From: JAPLJM01 sp963708515
Lineage (GTDB): Bacteria > Desulfobacterota > Syntrophia > Syntrophales > Fen-1087
DNA length: 64,000 bases
NCBI GenBank assembly: GCA_963708515.1
Contig: CAVPSX010000022.1
Coordinates: 1-64,000 of the forward strand
Direction: 5' to 3'
The notes under the pieces were generated by a model that was not told the DNA's origin, ran no database searches, and worked only from the letters and a program-made list of their open reading frames with translations. The translations under genes and the position numbers were made by a program. Numbering within the stretch: the stretch's first letter is position 1; the number at the start of each line of letters is the position of its first letter. Of this stretch, positions 27,974-36,302 are shown piece by piece.

Positions 27974-28825
27974 TCATTCCTCCATCAGGACTTTGATCAA
28001 CCTGTGCAGATCATCGGCCGAATTAAAAAAAATCTCGATCCGACCGGATTTCTTTTTGTTGGCGTAGATTTGTACCCTGGCCATCATTATCCGGGAGAGA
28101 GTATGCTCCATATCCATGATGTGGGTGTCCTTTTTGAGGTGTTTTTTTCCCGGTGACGTCTTTTTTGAATTTTGCATCAGGCGTTCGGTATCCCGGACGT
28201 TGAGCGTCTTTTTCAAAACAGTATCCAGCATTTTCAGCTGCTCTTTCAGAGAATCAATTCCCAGGAATGACCGCGCATGGCCGCTGGTAATTTTCTTTTC
28301 AATCAAGGCGTTCCTGACCGCCGGCGGCAGCTTGAGCAAACGCAGTGTGTTTGCAATGGTGGAACGATCCTTCCCCACACGGACGGACAGGTCTTCCTGA
28401 GAGAGACCGAAACGAGCAGTCAGGGTTTGATAAGCTTCCGCCTCTTCAATGGGGTTCAGCGCCTCCCGCTGGATATTTTCAATCAGTGACAGCTCGGCGA
28501 CTTCGATATCGCGGGCCTCGCGAATGATCACAGGGACACTCTGTAGGCCGGCCTTCTGGGCCGCCCTCCAGCGGCGTTCGCCGGCAATAATTTCGTATCC
28601 CGCCGCGGCCTTTCTGACAATAATGGGCTGGATGATCCCGCTTTTTTTAATGGAGGCAACCAACTGTTGCTGCTGTCTGTCGTTGAAATCCCGCCTGGCC
28701 TGAAAACGGTTGGGAGAGAGTTCTTCAATGCCGCACATCACAAAGGCAGGCCGATTATTGAAACCTTCCAGCAAGTCGGGAAACATGGCCCCCAGCCCTT
28801 TACCCAAAGAATTTTTCTGCGGCAT
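27974..28825 (-). CDS. parB: Chromosome partitioning protein ParB (Spo0J)
   Basis: A 283-residue ParB CTPase-clamp protein that loads at parS sites and spreads. The N-terminus SLGKGLGAMF is the ParA-interacting part; GIEELSPNRFQARRDF, GERRWRAAQKAG and ENIQREALNPIEEAEAY form the CTP-binding domain; the helix-turn-helix LSQEDLSVRVGKDRSTIANTLRLL reads parS; the C-terminal dimerisation part ends LHRLIKVLMEE. Two perfect parS sites occur in this window at 53105 and 62376. It follows parA by 4 bases. Confidence 0.95.
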   Translation of the reverse strand: MPQKNSLGKGLGAMFPDLLEGFNNRPAFVMCGIEELSPNRFQARRDFNDRQQQQLVASIKKSGIIQPIIVRKAAAGYEIIAGERRWRAAQKAGLQSVPVIIREARDIEVAELSLIENIQREALNPIEEAEAYQTLTARFGLSQEDLSVRVGKDRSTIANTLRLLKLPPAVRNALIEKKITSGHARSFLGIDSLKEQLKMLDTVLKKTLNVRDTERLMQNSKKTSPGKKHLKKDTHIMDMEHTLSRIMMARVQIYANKKKSGRIEIFFNSADDLHRLIKVLMEE

Positions 28826-28829
28826 TACT

Positions 28830-29601
28830 CTAAAGCCTCCCGTTGGTCATGATTTCTTTGGCTAAATCCATATAGGAAACAGCGCCGCGCGACCGGATGT
28901 CATAGAGAATAATGGGAAGGCCATGGGACGGGCTTTCAGAAAGCCTGACATTTCTGGGAATGACGGTTTGAAATACCTTGCTCCCGAAATATTTGCGCAC
29001 ATCTTCGCTCACGCGATGGCATAAGAGGTTCCTCGTATCGAACATGGTCAACAAAATACCGCCCAGCGCCAGAGAGGGATTCAGGTTGGATTTGATCAGC
29101 TTCAAAGTATTCAACAGATGGCCGAGGCCCTCCATGGCAAAGTACTCACACTGCAGGGGAACAATGACGGAATCAGCCGCCACCAGGGCGTTGACGGTTA
29201 AAAATCCCAGTGAGGGAGGACAGTCAATGATCAAATAATCATACACGTCCCCGAGATTCCGGACCAGATGGCGGAGTTTTTTTTCCCGGTCGGGAAGGGA
29301 GACAAATTCTATTTCAATACCAACCAGCTCCTGATTGGCCGGGGCCAGATCCAGATGGGGAATCAACGTTTTGACGATGATCTCTTGTCAGGGTGTTCCG
29401 GCCGATAAGGGCATGGTACATGTTTTTTTCATGAATGTCCTGTCCGTCTATGCCCATGCCGCTGGTCGCATTGCCTTGCGCATCGCAGTCGATCAGCAGG
29501 GTTTTTTTTTCCGCCGTGGCCAGCGACGCGGCAAGATTAATGGCAGTCGTGGTTTTGCCCACGCCCCCCTTTTGATTGGCGATGCATATGATTTTAGACA
29601 T
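28830..29601 (-). CDS. parA: Chromosome partitioning ATPase ParA (Soj), one frameshift
   Basis: ParA/Soj ATPase of ~257 residues that moves ParB-parS complexes. It begins MSKIICIANQKGGVGKTTTA with the deviant Walker A, then LLIDCDAQGNATSG. Near 29389 the frame changes by one base; homology resumes at IIVKTLIPHLDL and continues through YDYLIIDCPPSLGFLT, the ECEYFAMEGL-like segment QCEYFAMEGLGHLL and RNVRLSESPSHGLPI. One surplus A explains the break. Given that parB and dnaA are intact, an assembly indel is likelier than true loss. Confidence 0.88.
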
Positions 29602-29702
29602 GAATTATTAGAATAAGATTGCGCTCATCATTCATGATAAACTGCTCGCGAAGCTATCACAGAAAAAGGTTTTTTAGAAGTAATTTTTTCCATTATTTTC
29701 AA

Positions 29703-30355
29703 TTAGCTATCTACTTGATATATCATGATTTTTCGCCTGCCCTCCGTCAAAGCGGGAGACTGATGTCGTGACAGGCGATGACAATGCAGGTCCGAATCGT
29801 GAGGCGATCTGTTTCTTCTGTCTTCGCCGCGGGGTCCTTTCATGGCGATCAGCAGGCCGCCCGGTGACAGAAAAAACCGGGACATGGAGAACAATGCCGG
29901 GAGTTTGAAGGCCGCCCGGGAAATAACCGTCTCGGAAAACATGATGGTAAGAGTTGTCGGTCATGGCTGACTCGACCCGGGTATGGATCACCTCGGCCTG
30001 CGACAGCGATAACTGGCGAATCAGATGTCTTGAGAAAGGAGCATTTTTTCCGGGATGCCTCCAGCAAGGAATACCTGTAGAGCGGGTCGGGCGATTTTCA
30101 GCGGAACTCCGGGAAAACCACCGCCTGATCCGATATCCAGCAGCCTGCCCTGTGGACGGGTGATATAGGGCAGGGGCGTAAGGGAATCGATAAAATGTTT
30201 GATCAGGACTTCCTCGGGCGTGCGGAAGGAGACGAGGTTCATCTTTTCGTTCCAGAAGAGCAGTTCCCGATAGTAGCGGCTGAAAGAGGTCCAGGGCCCG
30301 CTCTTCGAGCGTGACATGGATGGCAGATGTCGAGTCTTTAAGCAGTTTAAGCAGA
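29703..30355 (-). pseudogene. rsmG: 16S rRNA m7G527 methyltransferase RsmG, at least six frame breaks
   Basis: The pieces in order are LLKLLKDSTSAIHVTLEER, SRYYRELLFWNEKMNLVSF, EEVLIKHFIDSL, the SAM-binding LLDIGSGGGFPGVPLKI, LEASRKKCSFL, EVIHTRVESAM, ETVISRAAFKLPALF, LSPGGLLIAMKGPRGE, RLTIRTCIVIACHDISLP and EGRRKIMIYQ. Together they form a complete RsmG (GidB), which methylates G527 of 16S rRNA. Frame changes occur near 30285, 30060, 30020, 29938, 29815 and 29752. The start is unclear. The place, upstream of parAB, is classical. The damage density is the highest in the window and could be a poorly assembled stretch or a real pseudogene. Confidence 0.75.
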
Positions 30356-30515
30356 GCGCTCGTTCATAGGTAGTACACGATAGCAGAATGAGACCGTCCT
30401 GTGGAACAATAAGAAAAATGAAGGGGAATCGTTTTTATGATAGAGATCTCAATGAAGGAGAGATTTTGATCGCAACTTTTCAACGGTTAATGGGGGGTGA
30501 TCATTGGAGGCAAAC

Positions 30516-31237
30516 GTGAAGATGGAAAACATCGCCATTGTTCTGAAAGGCCCCAAATACGCAGGTAATATCGGTTCCGTGGCGCGCTGTTGCGAAAAAT
30601 ATGGGCATCGACAAGATGCTGGTGGTGGACGGCCGTGACATGCCGCCGGCGGAGATGAAACAGGCATCCACACACTTTGCGGCGGAACTGATCGATCAGA
30701 TCATCTATTTGAACGACATGGGAGAGGCCCTGGCTGGTTTCGAATATCATTGTGGGCACCACGTCAAGACTGGGATCTGTCCGGGGGCCGGTGGTTTCGC
30801 CGCGGGAAATGGCAGAAAACCTGATCGACATATCTCGGCACAACCGGGTGGCATTGCTTTTCGGACCTGAAGACATGGGGCTCTCCAATGACGACCTGCG
30901 GCTTTGTCATGGCCTCGTGACGATCCCCACGTCAGAGCGGCTCAAATCCATCAATCTATCCCATGCCGTCATGATTCTCTGCTATGAGATATTTACGGCA
31001 CAGCGGAACGATCTGGTGATCTTTACCCCCCGGCTTGCCACCGCTGCGGAAATCGAGGGCATGTATGAGCAGATTAAAGCGCTGCTGCAGAAAATCGGTT
31101 TTCTCAATCCGCAAAATCCCGAATACTGGATGCTGCACATTCGCCGGTTTTTTTCCCGGACCCGGCTCTTTTCGAAGGATGTCAAAATTATCCGGGGGGT
31201 CTGCCGGCAACTGGAATGGCGCCTTGATCAGAAATAA
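30516..31237 (+). pseudogene. TrmJ/TrmH family RNA methyltransferase, two frameshifts
   Basis: A SPOUT-class methyltransferase of the TrmJ group (2'-O-methylation of tRNA position 32 in relatives). I chose the GTG at 30516, 5 bases after GGAGG. Segments: IAIVLKGPKYAGNIGSVARC, then after ~30590 MGIDKMLVVDGRDM, then after ~30748 VGTTSRLGSVRGPVVSPREMA, NRVALLFGPEDMGLSNDDL, CHGLVTIPTSE and SINLSHAVMILCYEIF, the SPOUT knot. Each break is explained by one surplus base. A helical C-terminal extension (LHIRRFFSRTRLF) follows as in TrmJ. Confidence 0.82.
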
Positions 31238-31296
31238 TCCTCAAGGTCCATCGCAATCATGACGAATGCACAAAAATCGGAAAATGCACCAAAATC

Positions 31297-31422
31297 GACG
31301 GCTTTGTAAAAAGCTCCGCAGGCAAGGCGCGCAAATCATGAGGAGCGAGGCGTACTTTGTCGTACGTCGCAGTGACGAAGGACTCAGTGCAACGCAGCAT
31401 CCGGACTTTTTACTAAGACGTC
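31297..31422. repeat. Intergenic repeat of ~126 bp with inverted ends
   Basis: The ends are imperfect inverted repeats: GACGGCTTTGTAAAAAGC at the left and GACTTTTTACTAAGACGTC at the right. Inside is a second inverted segment around GTACTTTGTCGTAC. This form, with a guanine-rich AGGCAAGGCGCG core, resembles a repeat class common in deltaproteobacterial genomes. No coding frame. It lies between the convergent trmJ and the small leftward gene at 31426. Confidence 0.6.
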
Positions 31423-31425
31423 AAC

Positions 31426-31624
31426 TCAGGCGTCTTTGGTCATGACCTTGACCAGGATGCTCCGACAGCACTCGGTGTTTTTGATTACAAAGCAGTCCGG
31501 CTTCTCCAGAAGCTGGTACAGAGCCGTTCGCTTCAATGATCAGGTCTTCTTTCGTTAAATTCCCGCTTTTCGGAACCAGCATCATCCTGCCGAGCGGGAT
31601 ACCGCTCTCCTTCAACACAGCCAT
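31426..31624 (-). CDS. Small hypothetical protein of ~66 residues (one frameshift)
   Basis: Start ATG at 31624 is preceded by AGGAGAAAATC. The product reads MAVLKESGIPLGRMMLVPKS...LIIEANG, then after a one-base shift near 31513 LYQLLEKPDCFVIKNTECC and RSILVKVMTKDA, ending at 31426. The two parts join naturally, so the longer unshifted frame is probably wrong. It follows the DUF2284 gene directly. No family is recognised. Confidence 0.5.
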
Positions 31625-31638
31625 GATTTTCTCCTTTG

Positions 31639-32247
31639 CTAAATCAGCACAACCCCGGTCCATGTGATTTCGTTCACAATCGGAAATCGAGTCGATAGAC
31701 GAGCATTGGTCACCGTTTCAACCACATCGATGCCCATGGCCTCCATGGATGGCCTGGCTTTGAAGGGGTGGCGGCATACACGGCCGTTTTTTACGGCCAC
31801 GCATTCATTGCAGAGCCGGCAGCACCCTCCGATCAATCCTGTGGCGAAGCGAAATTGATATGCAAACGCCCATTTCTCGGCAAGATTGACCAGGTCGTGC
31901 AGTTTTATTGCCGGGGCGTAAACCTCGGCGGAGGGGCCGTCAGTCATGGCCTCCGGCAGCGGCGCCGTAATCTGAATCAGGATGGCGACGGTATAGCGTG
32001 CGAGGGCGTCCCGGAAAAAGGCGACGGACGGGACAAAGGGCGGGCACATGAGGTTTTTATTGTAACTGTCGCATACCGGAATCTGACATTTAAGCCTGAC
32101 CCGTTCATCAACAACGATGTCGGTAATATCTATCCGCTTGACAACCGATGCGCCTTGCTGCCGCAGGCGCGCCATGATGTCCTTCAGGGCCTTTTCCGGG
32201 GACTCTCTGGCGTCAACCGCGGTTTTTTTCTTGCCCGCGCGCTTCAC
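31639..32247 (-). CDS. DUF2284 predicted metal-binding protein
   Basis: A 202-residue cytoplasmic protein starting at a GTG immediately after the cobO stop. It contains several Cys groups typical of DUF2284: CQIPVCDSYNKNLMCPPFVP (~residues 54-73), GGCCRLCNECVA and VCRHPFKARPSMEAMGIDV. Such spacing suggests metal or iron-sulfur binding, but the role is unknown. Being translationally linked to cobO may hint at corrinoid biology; that is inference. Confidence 0.8.
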   Translation of the reverse strand: MKRAGKKKTAVDARESPEKALKDIMARLRQQGASVVKRIDITDIVVDERVRLKCQIPVCDSYNKNLMCPPFVPSVAFFRDALARYTVAILIQITAPLPEAMTDGPSAEVYAPAIKLHDLVNLAEKWAFAYQFRFATGLIGGCCRLCNECVAVKNGRVCRHPFKARPSMEAMGIDVVETVTNARLSTRFPIVNEITWTGVVLI

Positions 32248-32814
32248 TCAGTACTCTATCCCCGCCCTTTCCTTGATTCCCTGGGCGTAGTGATGTTTGA
32301 TTTCGCGGATGTCACTGACCATGTCGGCCAGCTCCATCACTTCGGCCGGGGCGTATCTGCCTGTTAAAACCAGATCCAGCGAGGCCGGTTTTGTCTTGAT
32401 GATTTCAATGACATCATTAAGCTCAACGAGCTTGAAATCCAAAGCCACGTTGATTTCGTCGAGGATAACCATCTGATAATCCCCGGACGCAACGGCCTTT
32501 TTGGCCAGGGCCAAGCCCTTCCGGGCAAGCTCGATATCCACGGGGGCGGGATCGTTTTTCATAACGAAACTATCCAGCCCGCATTGAACCGTTGTCAGCC
32601 TGTCCGCCAAATATTTTTCCGCCGCCAGCACCTCGCCGTATTTTTTCCCCTTCATGAACTGAATGACCAGAACCCTGTTGCCGTGGCCGACGCTTCGCAG
32701 GGCCTGGCCGAGGGCGGCGGTCGTCTTGCCTTTCCCGTCGCCGGTATAAACAAGGACCAGTCCCCGGTTAAAGCGGGCCAGTGTTTCCGTGATCGGATCT
32801 TCCATAACCGTCAT
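32248..32814 (-). CDS. cobO: Cob(I)yrinic acid a,c-diamide adenosyltransferase
   Basis: A 188-residue ATP:corrinoid adenosyltransferase of the CobA/CobO/BtuR family, which makes the adenosyl form of cobalamin used by the acyl-CoA mutase encoded upstream. The P-loop is VYTGDGKGKTTAALGQALR (~residues 22-40). Other family parts are VLVIQFMKGKKYGE, LVILDEINVAL-like MVILDEINVALDF and LVLTGRYAPAEVMELAD. Its position just after meaB and the mutase genes fits supply of coenzyme B12. Confidence 0.95.
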   Translation of the reverse strand: MTVMEDPITETLARFNRGLVLVYTGDGKGKTTAALGQALRSVGHGNRVLVIQFMKGKKYGEVLAAEKYLADRLTTVQCGLDSFVMKNDPAPVDIELARKGLALAKKAVASGDYQMVILDEINVALDFKLVELNDVIEIIKTKPASLDLVLTGRYAPAEVMELADMVSDIREIKHHYAQGIKERAGIEY

Positions 32815-32827
32815 AACCGTTTCTCCC

Positions 32828-32869
32828 GAAAAAAAGCCCGGGTCGCCGCAACGGCTGTTCTCCCGGGCT
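32828..32869 (-). terminator. Intrinsic terminator after meaB
   Basis: Reading leftward, AGCCCGGG (32869-32862) and CCCGGGCT (32842-32835) form an 8-bp GC-rich stem followed by a run of seven T. It separates meaB from cobO, so cobO may have partly independent expression. Confidence 0.75.
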
Positions 32870-32893
32870 ACATGGTCTATGAACCGTAGGCCC

Positions 32894-33865
32894 CTATGAA
32901 CAGGCTTTCAGATATCGCCGAGCGATTTCTTCGGCCAGGGTGTAAGGGTCTGTTTCCTTTTTCATTAATCTCCCGATCATGGTGTCCAGTTCTCCGTTTG
33001 CCGCTAGTGCATTGAGCACCGGATCGAGCACGGAACACCGGATCGCTTCGTTGAGTTCCATCGCCGTCTTGCGGTGGACACGGCTTCCCATCAGGCCGTT
33101 TTTGATCAGATGCTGATGATGTTCCTCGATGGTCTGGGCTATTTCGTCCAGGCTCTTGGTGAAGCCGACGGGCTCAAAGGCGTTGTCGCACTTGAGAATC
33201 GGCGGCCGCCAACCTGCAGGGAAAGCGGAGGGCGGCGCCATGTCCAGCATCGCCATGATTTCCCGGCGCAGCTTGGAAGAACCCTCCCGGTCCGCTTTGT
33301 TGATAATGAAGATGTCGGCGATTTCCAGAATGCCCGCTTTAATGGCCTGGATCTCGTCGCCCATGCCGGGGATCAAAACCACGATCACCGTGTGGGAGTG
33401 ATTGATAATATCCACTTCCTGTTGGCCTGTCCCCACCGTTTCCACCAGGACGATGTCTTTTCCCATGACGTCCATGATGTGGATCGAATCGCCCACGGCC
33501 TTGGCCAGACCGCCCAGGGCGCCGCGCGTCGCCAGGCTCCGGACGAACACGCCGGTATCCTCGGCATGGCGCTGCATGCGGATACGATCGCCCAGAATTG
33601 CCCCGCCCGTGAAAGGGCTGGTCGGGTCAACGGCTAGCACTCCCACGGTTTTATCCTTTTTCCGGAAGGCTTCCACCATCCCGTCCACAAGAGTGCTTTT
33701 CCCTGCGCCCGGCGACCCGGTGATGCCGATGACATGCGAATGTCCCGTCAACGGATAGAGATGTTTCATCATTGCACGGGCTTCGTCCATCCCGTCTTCA
33801 AGATGCCGGATCAGGCGGGACGCCGTCCGGACGTCCCCCGCTTTGATTTTCTTCACCTTTTCCAT
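32894..33865 (-). CDS. meaB: Methylmalonyl-CoA mutase-associated GTPase MeaB
   Basis: A 323-residue G3E-family GTPase that chaperones B12-dependent acyl-CoA mutases, gating cofactor loading and release of damaged cofactor. It has GITGSPGAGKSTLVDGMV (Walker A), VLAVDPTSPFTGGAILGDR, the switch region RSLATRGALGGLAKA, DIVLVETVGTGQQEVDI and the base-specificity NKAD. It lies 2 bases after the B12-binding subunit gene and belongs to the mutase operon. Confidence 0.95.
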   Translation of the reverse strand: MEKVKKIKAGDVRTASRLIRHLEDGMDEARAMMKHLYPLTGHSHVIGITGSPGAGKSTLVDGMVEAFRKKDKTVGVLAVDPTSPFTGGAILGDRIRMQRHAEDTGVFVRSLATRGALGGLAKAVGDSIHIMDVMGKDIVLVETVGTGQQEVDIINHSHTVIVVLIPGMGDEIQAIKAGILEIADIFIINKADREGSSKLRREIMAMLDMAPPSAFPAGWRPPILKCDNAFEPVGFTKSLDEIAQTIEEHHQHLIKNGLMGSRVHRKTAMELNEAIRCSVLDPVLNALAANGELDTMIGRLMKKETDPYTLAEEIARRYLKACS

Positions 33866-33867
33866 TA

Positions 33868-34278
33868 TTAGTCTCTCGGTTTGATATTTTTCCTGAACCA
33901 GTCTACGATGCCGTCGAGGGTTGCGCCGGGGACAAAGATGGCCTTGAGACCGGCGTCATAAAGCAATTTAAAATCCTGTTCGGGAATTATGCCGCCGCCG
34001 ACAACGGCGATATCTTCGGCTCCCCGTTCTTTCAGCTGCTGGGCAACCGCCGGGAACAGATAGCGGTGTGCGCCGGACAGGCAGCTCAGGCCCACCACGT
34101 CCACGTCTTCCTGAATCGCGGCGGAGGCAATCTGCTCGGGCGTCTGGTGACAGCCCGTATAAATCACTTCAAAGCCCGCATCACGGAAACACCGGGCCAA
34201 CACCCGGGCGCCGCGATCATGACCATCCAGCCCCGGTTTTGCAACCATTACACGAATTTTCTTCTCTGCCATATTCAA
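33868..34278 (-). CDS. Acyl-CoA mutase B12-binding small subunit
   Basis: A 136-residue cobalamin-binding subunit of methylmalonyl-CoA mutase type. The DxHxxG base-off motif is GLDGHDRGARV, with the His that coordinates cobalt; VDVVGLSCLSGAH and AVVGGGIIPEQD complete the fold. It pairs with the separate catalytic subunit encoded just upstream. The 563 + 136 residue split resembles two-subunit isobutyryl-CoA or hydroxyisobutyryl-CoA mutases and archaeal methylmalonyl-CoA mutases. Confidence 0.94.
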   Translation of the reverse strand: MNMAEKKIRVMVAKPGLDGHDRGARVLARCFRDAGFEVIYTGCHQTPEQIASAAIQEDVDVVGLSCLSGAHRYLFPAVAQQLKERGAEDIAVVGGGIIPEQDFKLLYDAGLKAIFVPGATLDGIVDWFRKNIKPRD

Positions 34279-34299
34279 TATTCCTCCTCATTCATTCGC

Positions 34300-35991
34300 T
34301 TAGTAGAGTCCCGGATCGCGGTATTCGCCGTAGACTTCCCGATAGACGTCGCAGATTTCCTGGACGCTGGCCAGGCTTTTCACCGCCTCGATGCAGTAAG
34401 GCATGACATTATCGCCCTTCTTGCAGGCGTTCTTGATGTCGTCGAGGGCCTTCTTGACGGCCTTGCCGTCCCGTTTCCGGCGGACAGCCTGAAGCCGTGC
34501 AATCTGCTGCGTTTCCACGGAATCGTCAATTTCGATCAGGGGAATGGGAGTCGCTTCTTCGGAGACATACTTGTTGATGCCGATCATGATCTTTTCGCCG
34601 GAGTCGATCTGCCGCTGATAGAGATAGGCGGCGTCGGCGATTTCAAGCTGGGGGAAGCCCTTTTCAATGGCCGCCACCATGCCGCCCATCTCGTCGATCT
34701 TGTGGATGTATTCCCAGGCCTTTTCTTCCATTTCGTTGGTCAGGGCCTCGACAAAATAGGAGCCGGCCAGAGGATCGATCGTGTTGGCCGCGCCCGTTTC
34801 CTCGGCGATGATCTGCTGGGTCCGGAGCGCGATCTGAACCGCGTGGTCCGAAGGCAGGCAGAGAACCTCATCGAGAGAGTTCGTGTGCAGCGACTGGGTC
34901 CCGCCGAGGACGGCGGCGAGGGCCTGCGTAGCCGTACGGACGACGTTGTTGTAGGGCTGCTGTGCCGTGAGGGAACATCCCGCCGTCTGGGTATGGAAGC
35001 GCATCCACCAGGAGCGCTCATCTTTTGACTTGTAACGGTCCCGCATGGCCTTGGCCCAGATTCTGCGGGCCGCCCGCAGTTTGGCGATTTCCTCGAAGAA
35101 GTCGCTGTGGGAGTTGAAGAAGAATGACAGCCGGGGGGCGAATTCATCTACGGCGAGCCCCTTGCGGCGGATCACGTCTTCCACGTATTCCATGCCGTCC
35201 CTCAGGGTAAAGGCCAGCTCCTGAACAGCCGTTGCGCCCGCTTCACGGATGTGGTAGCCGCTGATCGAGATCGTGTTCCAGCGGGGGACATGCTTGGTGC
35301 CGAATTCCACGGTATCGCTGATCAGCTTGACCGAGGGATCCGGGGGGCACATGAGCGTCTTCTGGGCGATGAATTCCTTGAGCATATCATTCTGGATCGT
35401 TCCGCCGATCTTGCTCAACGGGATACCCCTGATTTCCGCGGCGGCGCAGTACATGGCCCAGAGCGCTGTTGCCGGGGGGTTGATGGTCATGGACGTAGTG
35501 ACCTTGTCCATGGGGATGCCGTCGACCAGCTGCATGAAGTCTTCCAGCGTATCGATGGCCACGCCGCACTTTCCGCATTCGCCCCGGGCCTTGGGGGAGT
35601 CGGTGTCATAGCCCATCAGGGTCGGAAAATCGAAGGCCGTGCTGAGGCCCGTCTGGCCTTCCTTCAGCAGCATGTGCCAGCGCTCGTTGGTGGTCTTGGC
35701 GTCGCCCATGCCGGCAAACATCCGGAAAGTCCAGTACTTGCCGCGATAACCGGTCGGCTGATTGCCCCTCAGATAGGGAAACTGTCCCGGATAACCAATA
35801 TCCTTTTCAAAATCCATGTCTTTGATGTCTTCCGGTCCGTAGAGGCGCCTGATTTCCAGGTCGGACACGGTTGACCAGCGAGGTTTCTGGTCAGGCGACT
35901 TGGCGATGACCTTCTTGACCTCGTCTTCCCACTTTGTCCTCATTTTGCTGGAGCTATCCAGCAGTTCCTTGGCAAAATACATACGTTCCAC
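34300..35991 (-). CDS. B12-dependent acyl-CoA mutase large subunit (methylmalonyl-CoA mutase family)
   Basis: A 563-residue TIM-barrel subunit. Family parts: GQTGLSTAFDFPTLMGYDTD, TIQNDMLKEF, WNTISISGYHIREAGAT (catalytic His ~247), RFHTQTAGCSLTAQQPYNN and THSLDE-like LHTNSLDEVLCLP. At the residue that is Tyr89 in Propionibacterium methylmalonyl-CoA mutase (RQYAGF) this protein has Phe92 (RMFAGM), and at Arg207 (PSMRII) it has Lys222 (PSVKLI). Isobutyryl-CoA mutases have Phe and Gln there. So substrate is uncertain: carboxyl-bearing or a neutral branched acyl-CoA. B12 subunit, meaB and cobO follow. Confidence 0.9.
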   Translation of the reverse strand: MERMYFAKELLDSSSKMRTKWEDEVKKVIAKSPDQKPRWSTVSDLEIRRLYGPEDIKDMDFEKDIGYPGQFPYLRGNQPTGYRGKYWTFRMFAGMGDAKTTNERWHMLLKEGQTGLSTAFDFPTLMGYDTDSPKARGECGKCGVAIDTLEDFMQLVDGIPMDKVTTSMTINPPATALWAMYCAAAEIRGIPLSKIGGTIQNDMLKEFIAQKTLMCPPDPSVKLISDTVEFGTKHVPRWNTISISGYHIREAGATAVQELAFTLRDGMEYVEDVIRRKGLAVDEFAPRLSFFFNSHSDFFEEIAKLRAARRIWAKAMRDRYKSKDERSWWMRFHTQTAGCSLTAQQPYNNVVRTATQALAAVLGGTQSLHTNSLDEVLCLPSDHAVQIALRTQQIIAEETGAANTIDPLAGSYFVEALTNEMEEKAWEYIHKIDEMGGMVAAIEKGFPQLEIADAAYLYQRQIDSGEKIMIGINKYVSEEATPIPLIEIDDSVETQQIARLQAVRRKRDGKAVKKALDDIKNACKKGDNVMPYCIEAVKSLASVQEICDVYREVYGEYRDPGLY

Positions 35992-36302
35992 CCTCCTTTT
36001 GTAAAGTCTTGTTGTATTGTAAGATCATAAAAAAATTATGATCCAAGCCACTCTATTTCTTGATTGACCATCCGCGGATTATATGAGAAGTATCCCAGAC
36101 CCACCTGATCAAAATAGAAGCCAGCAGGGGAAAAGCTTGTTATGCCATTCAATTGTAAAAGCGCTATGATGCGCGGAAACAAGGGCCTTGAGGCCAGCCG
36201 AAGATCGCCTCGATCTGAACCCCCGCACGCCCTGTTATTACGGAATTGCTCCTTTGTCAAGGCAAAAACATTAAGAAGTCATAAGATAGAAAGCGAGAAG
36301 GA
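35992..36302. other. Divergent intergenic region with an inverted repeat
   Basis: This 311-base gap separates the leftward mutase operon from the rightward MtnA-like gene. It holds a perfect inverted repeat, GATCATAA at 36023-36030 and TTATGATC at 36036-36043 with five A between, 32 bases before the mutase start. This could be an operator or leader hairpin for the mutase operon. A GGAGGG ribosome site precedes the mutase ATG. I see no gene or strong promoter in the rest. Confidence 0.5.

Noticed and set aside
36036..36260. 74-codon leftward frame between the mutase and MtnA-like genes
   Set aside because: No ribosome site, no family, low-complexity composition; overlaps the inverted repeat of the mutase leader.
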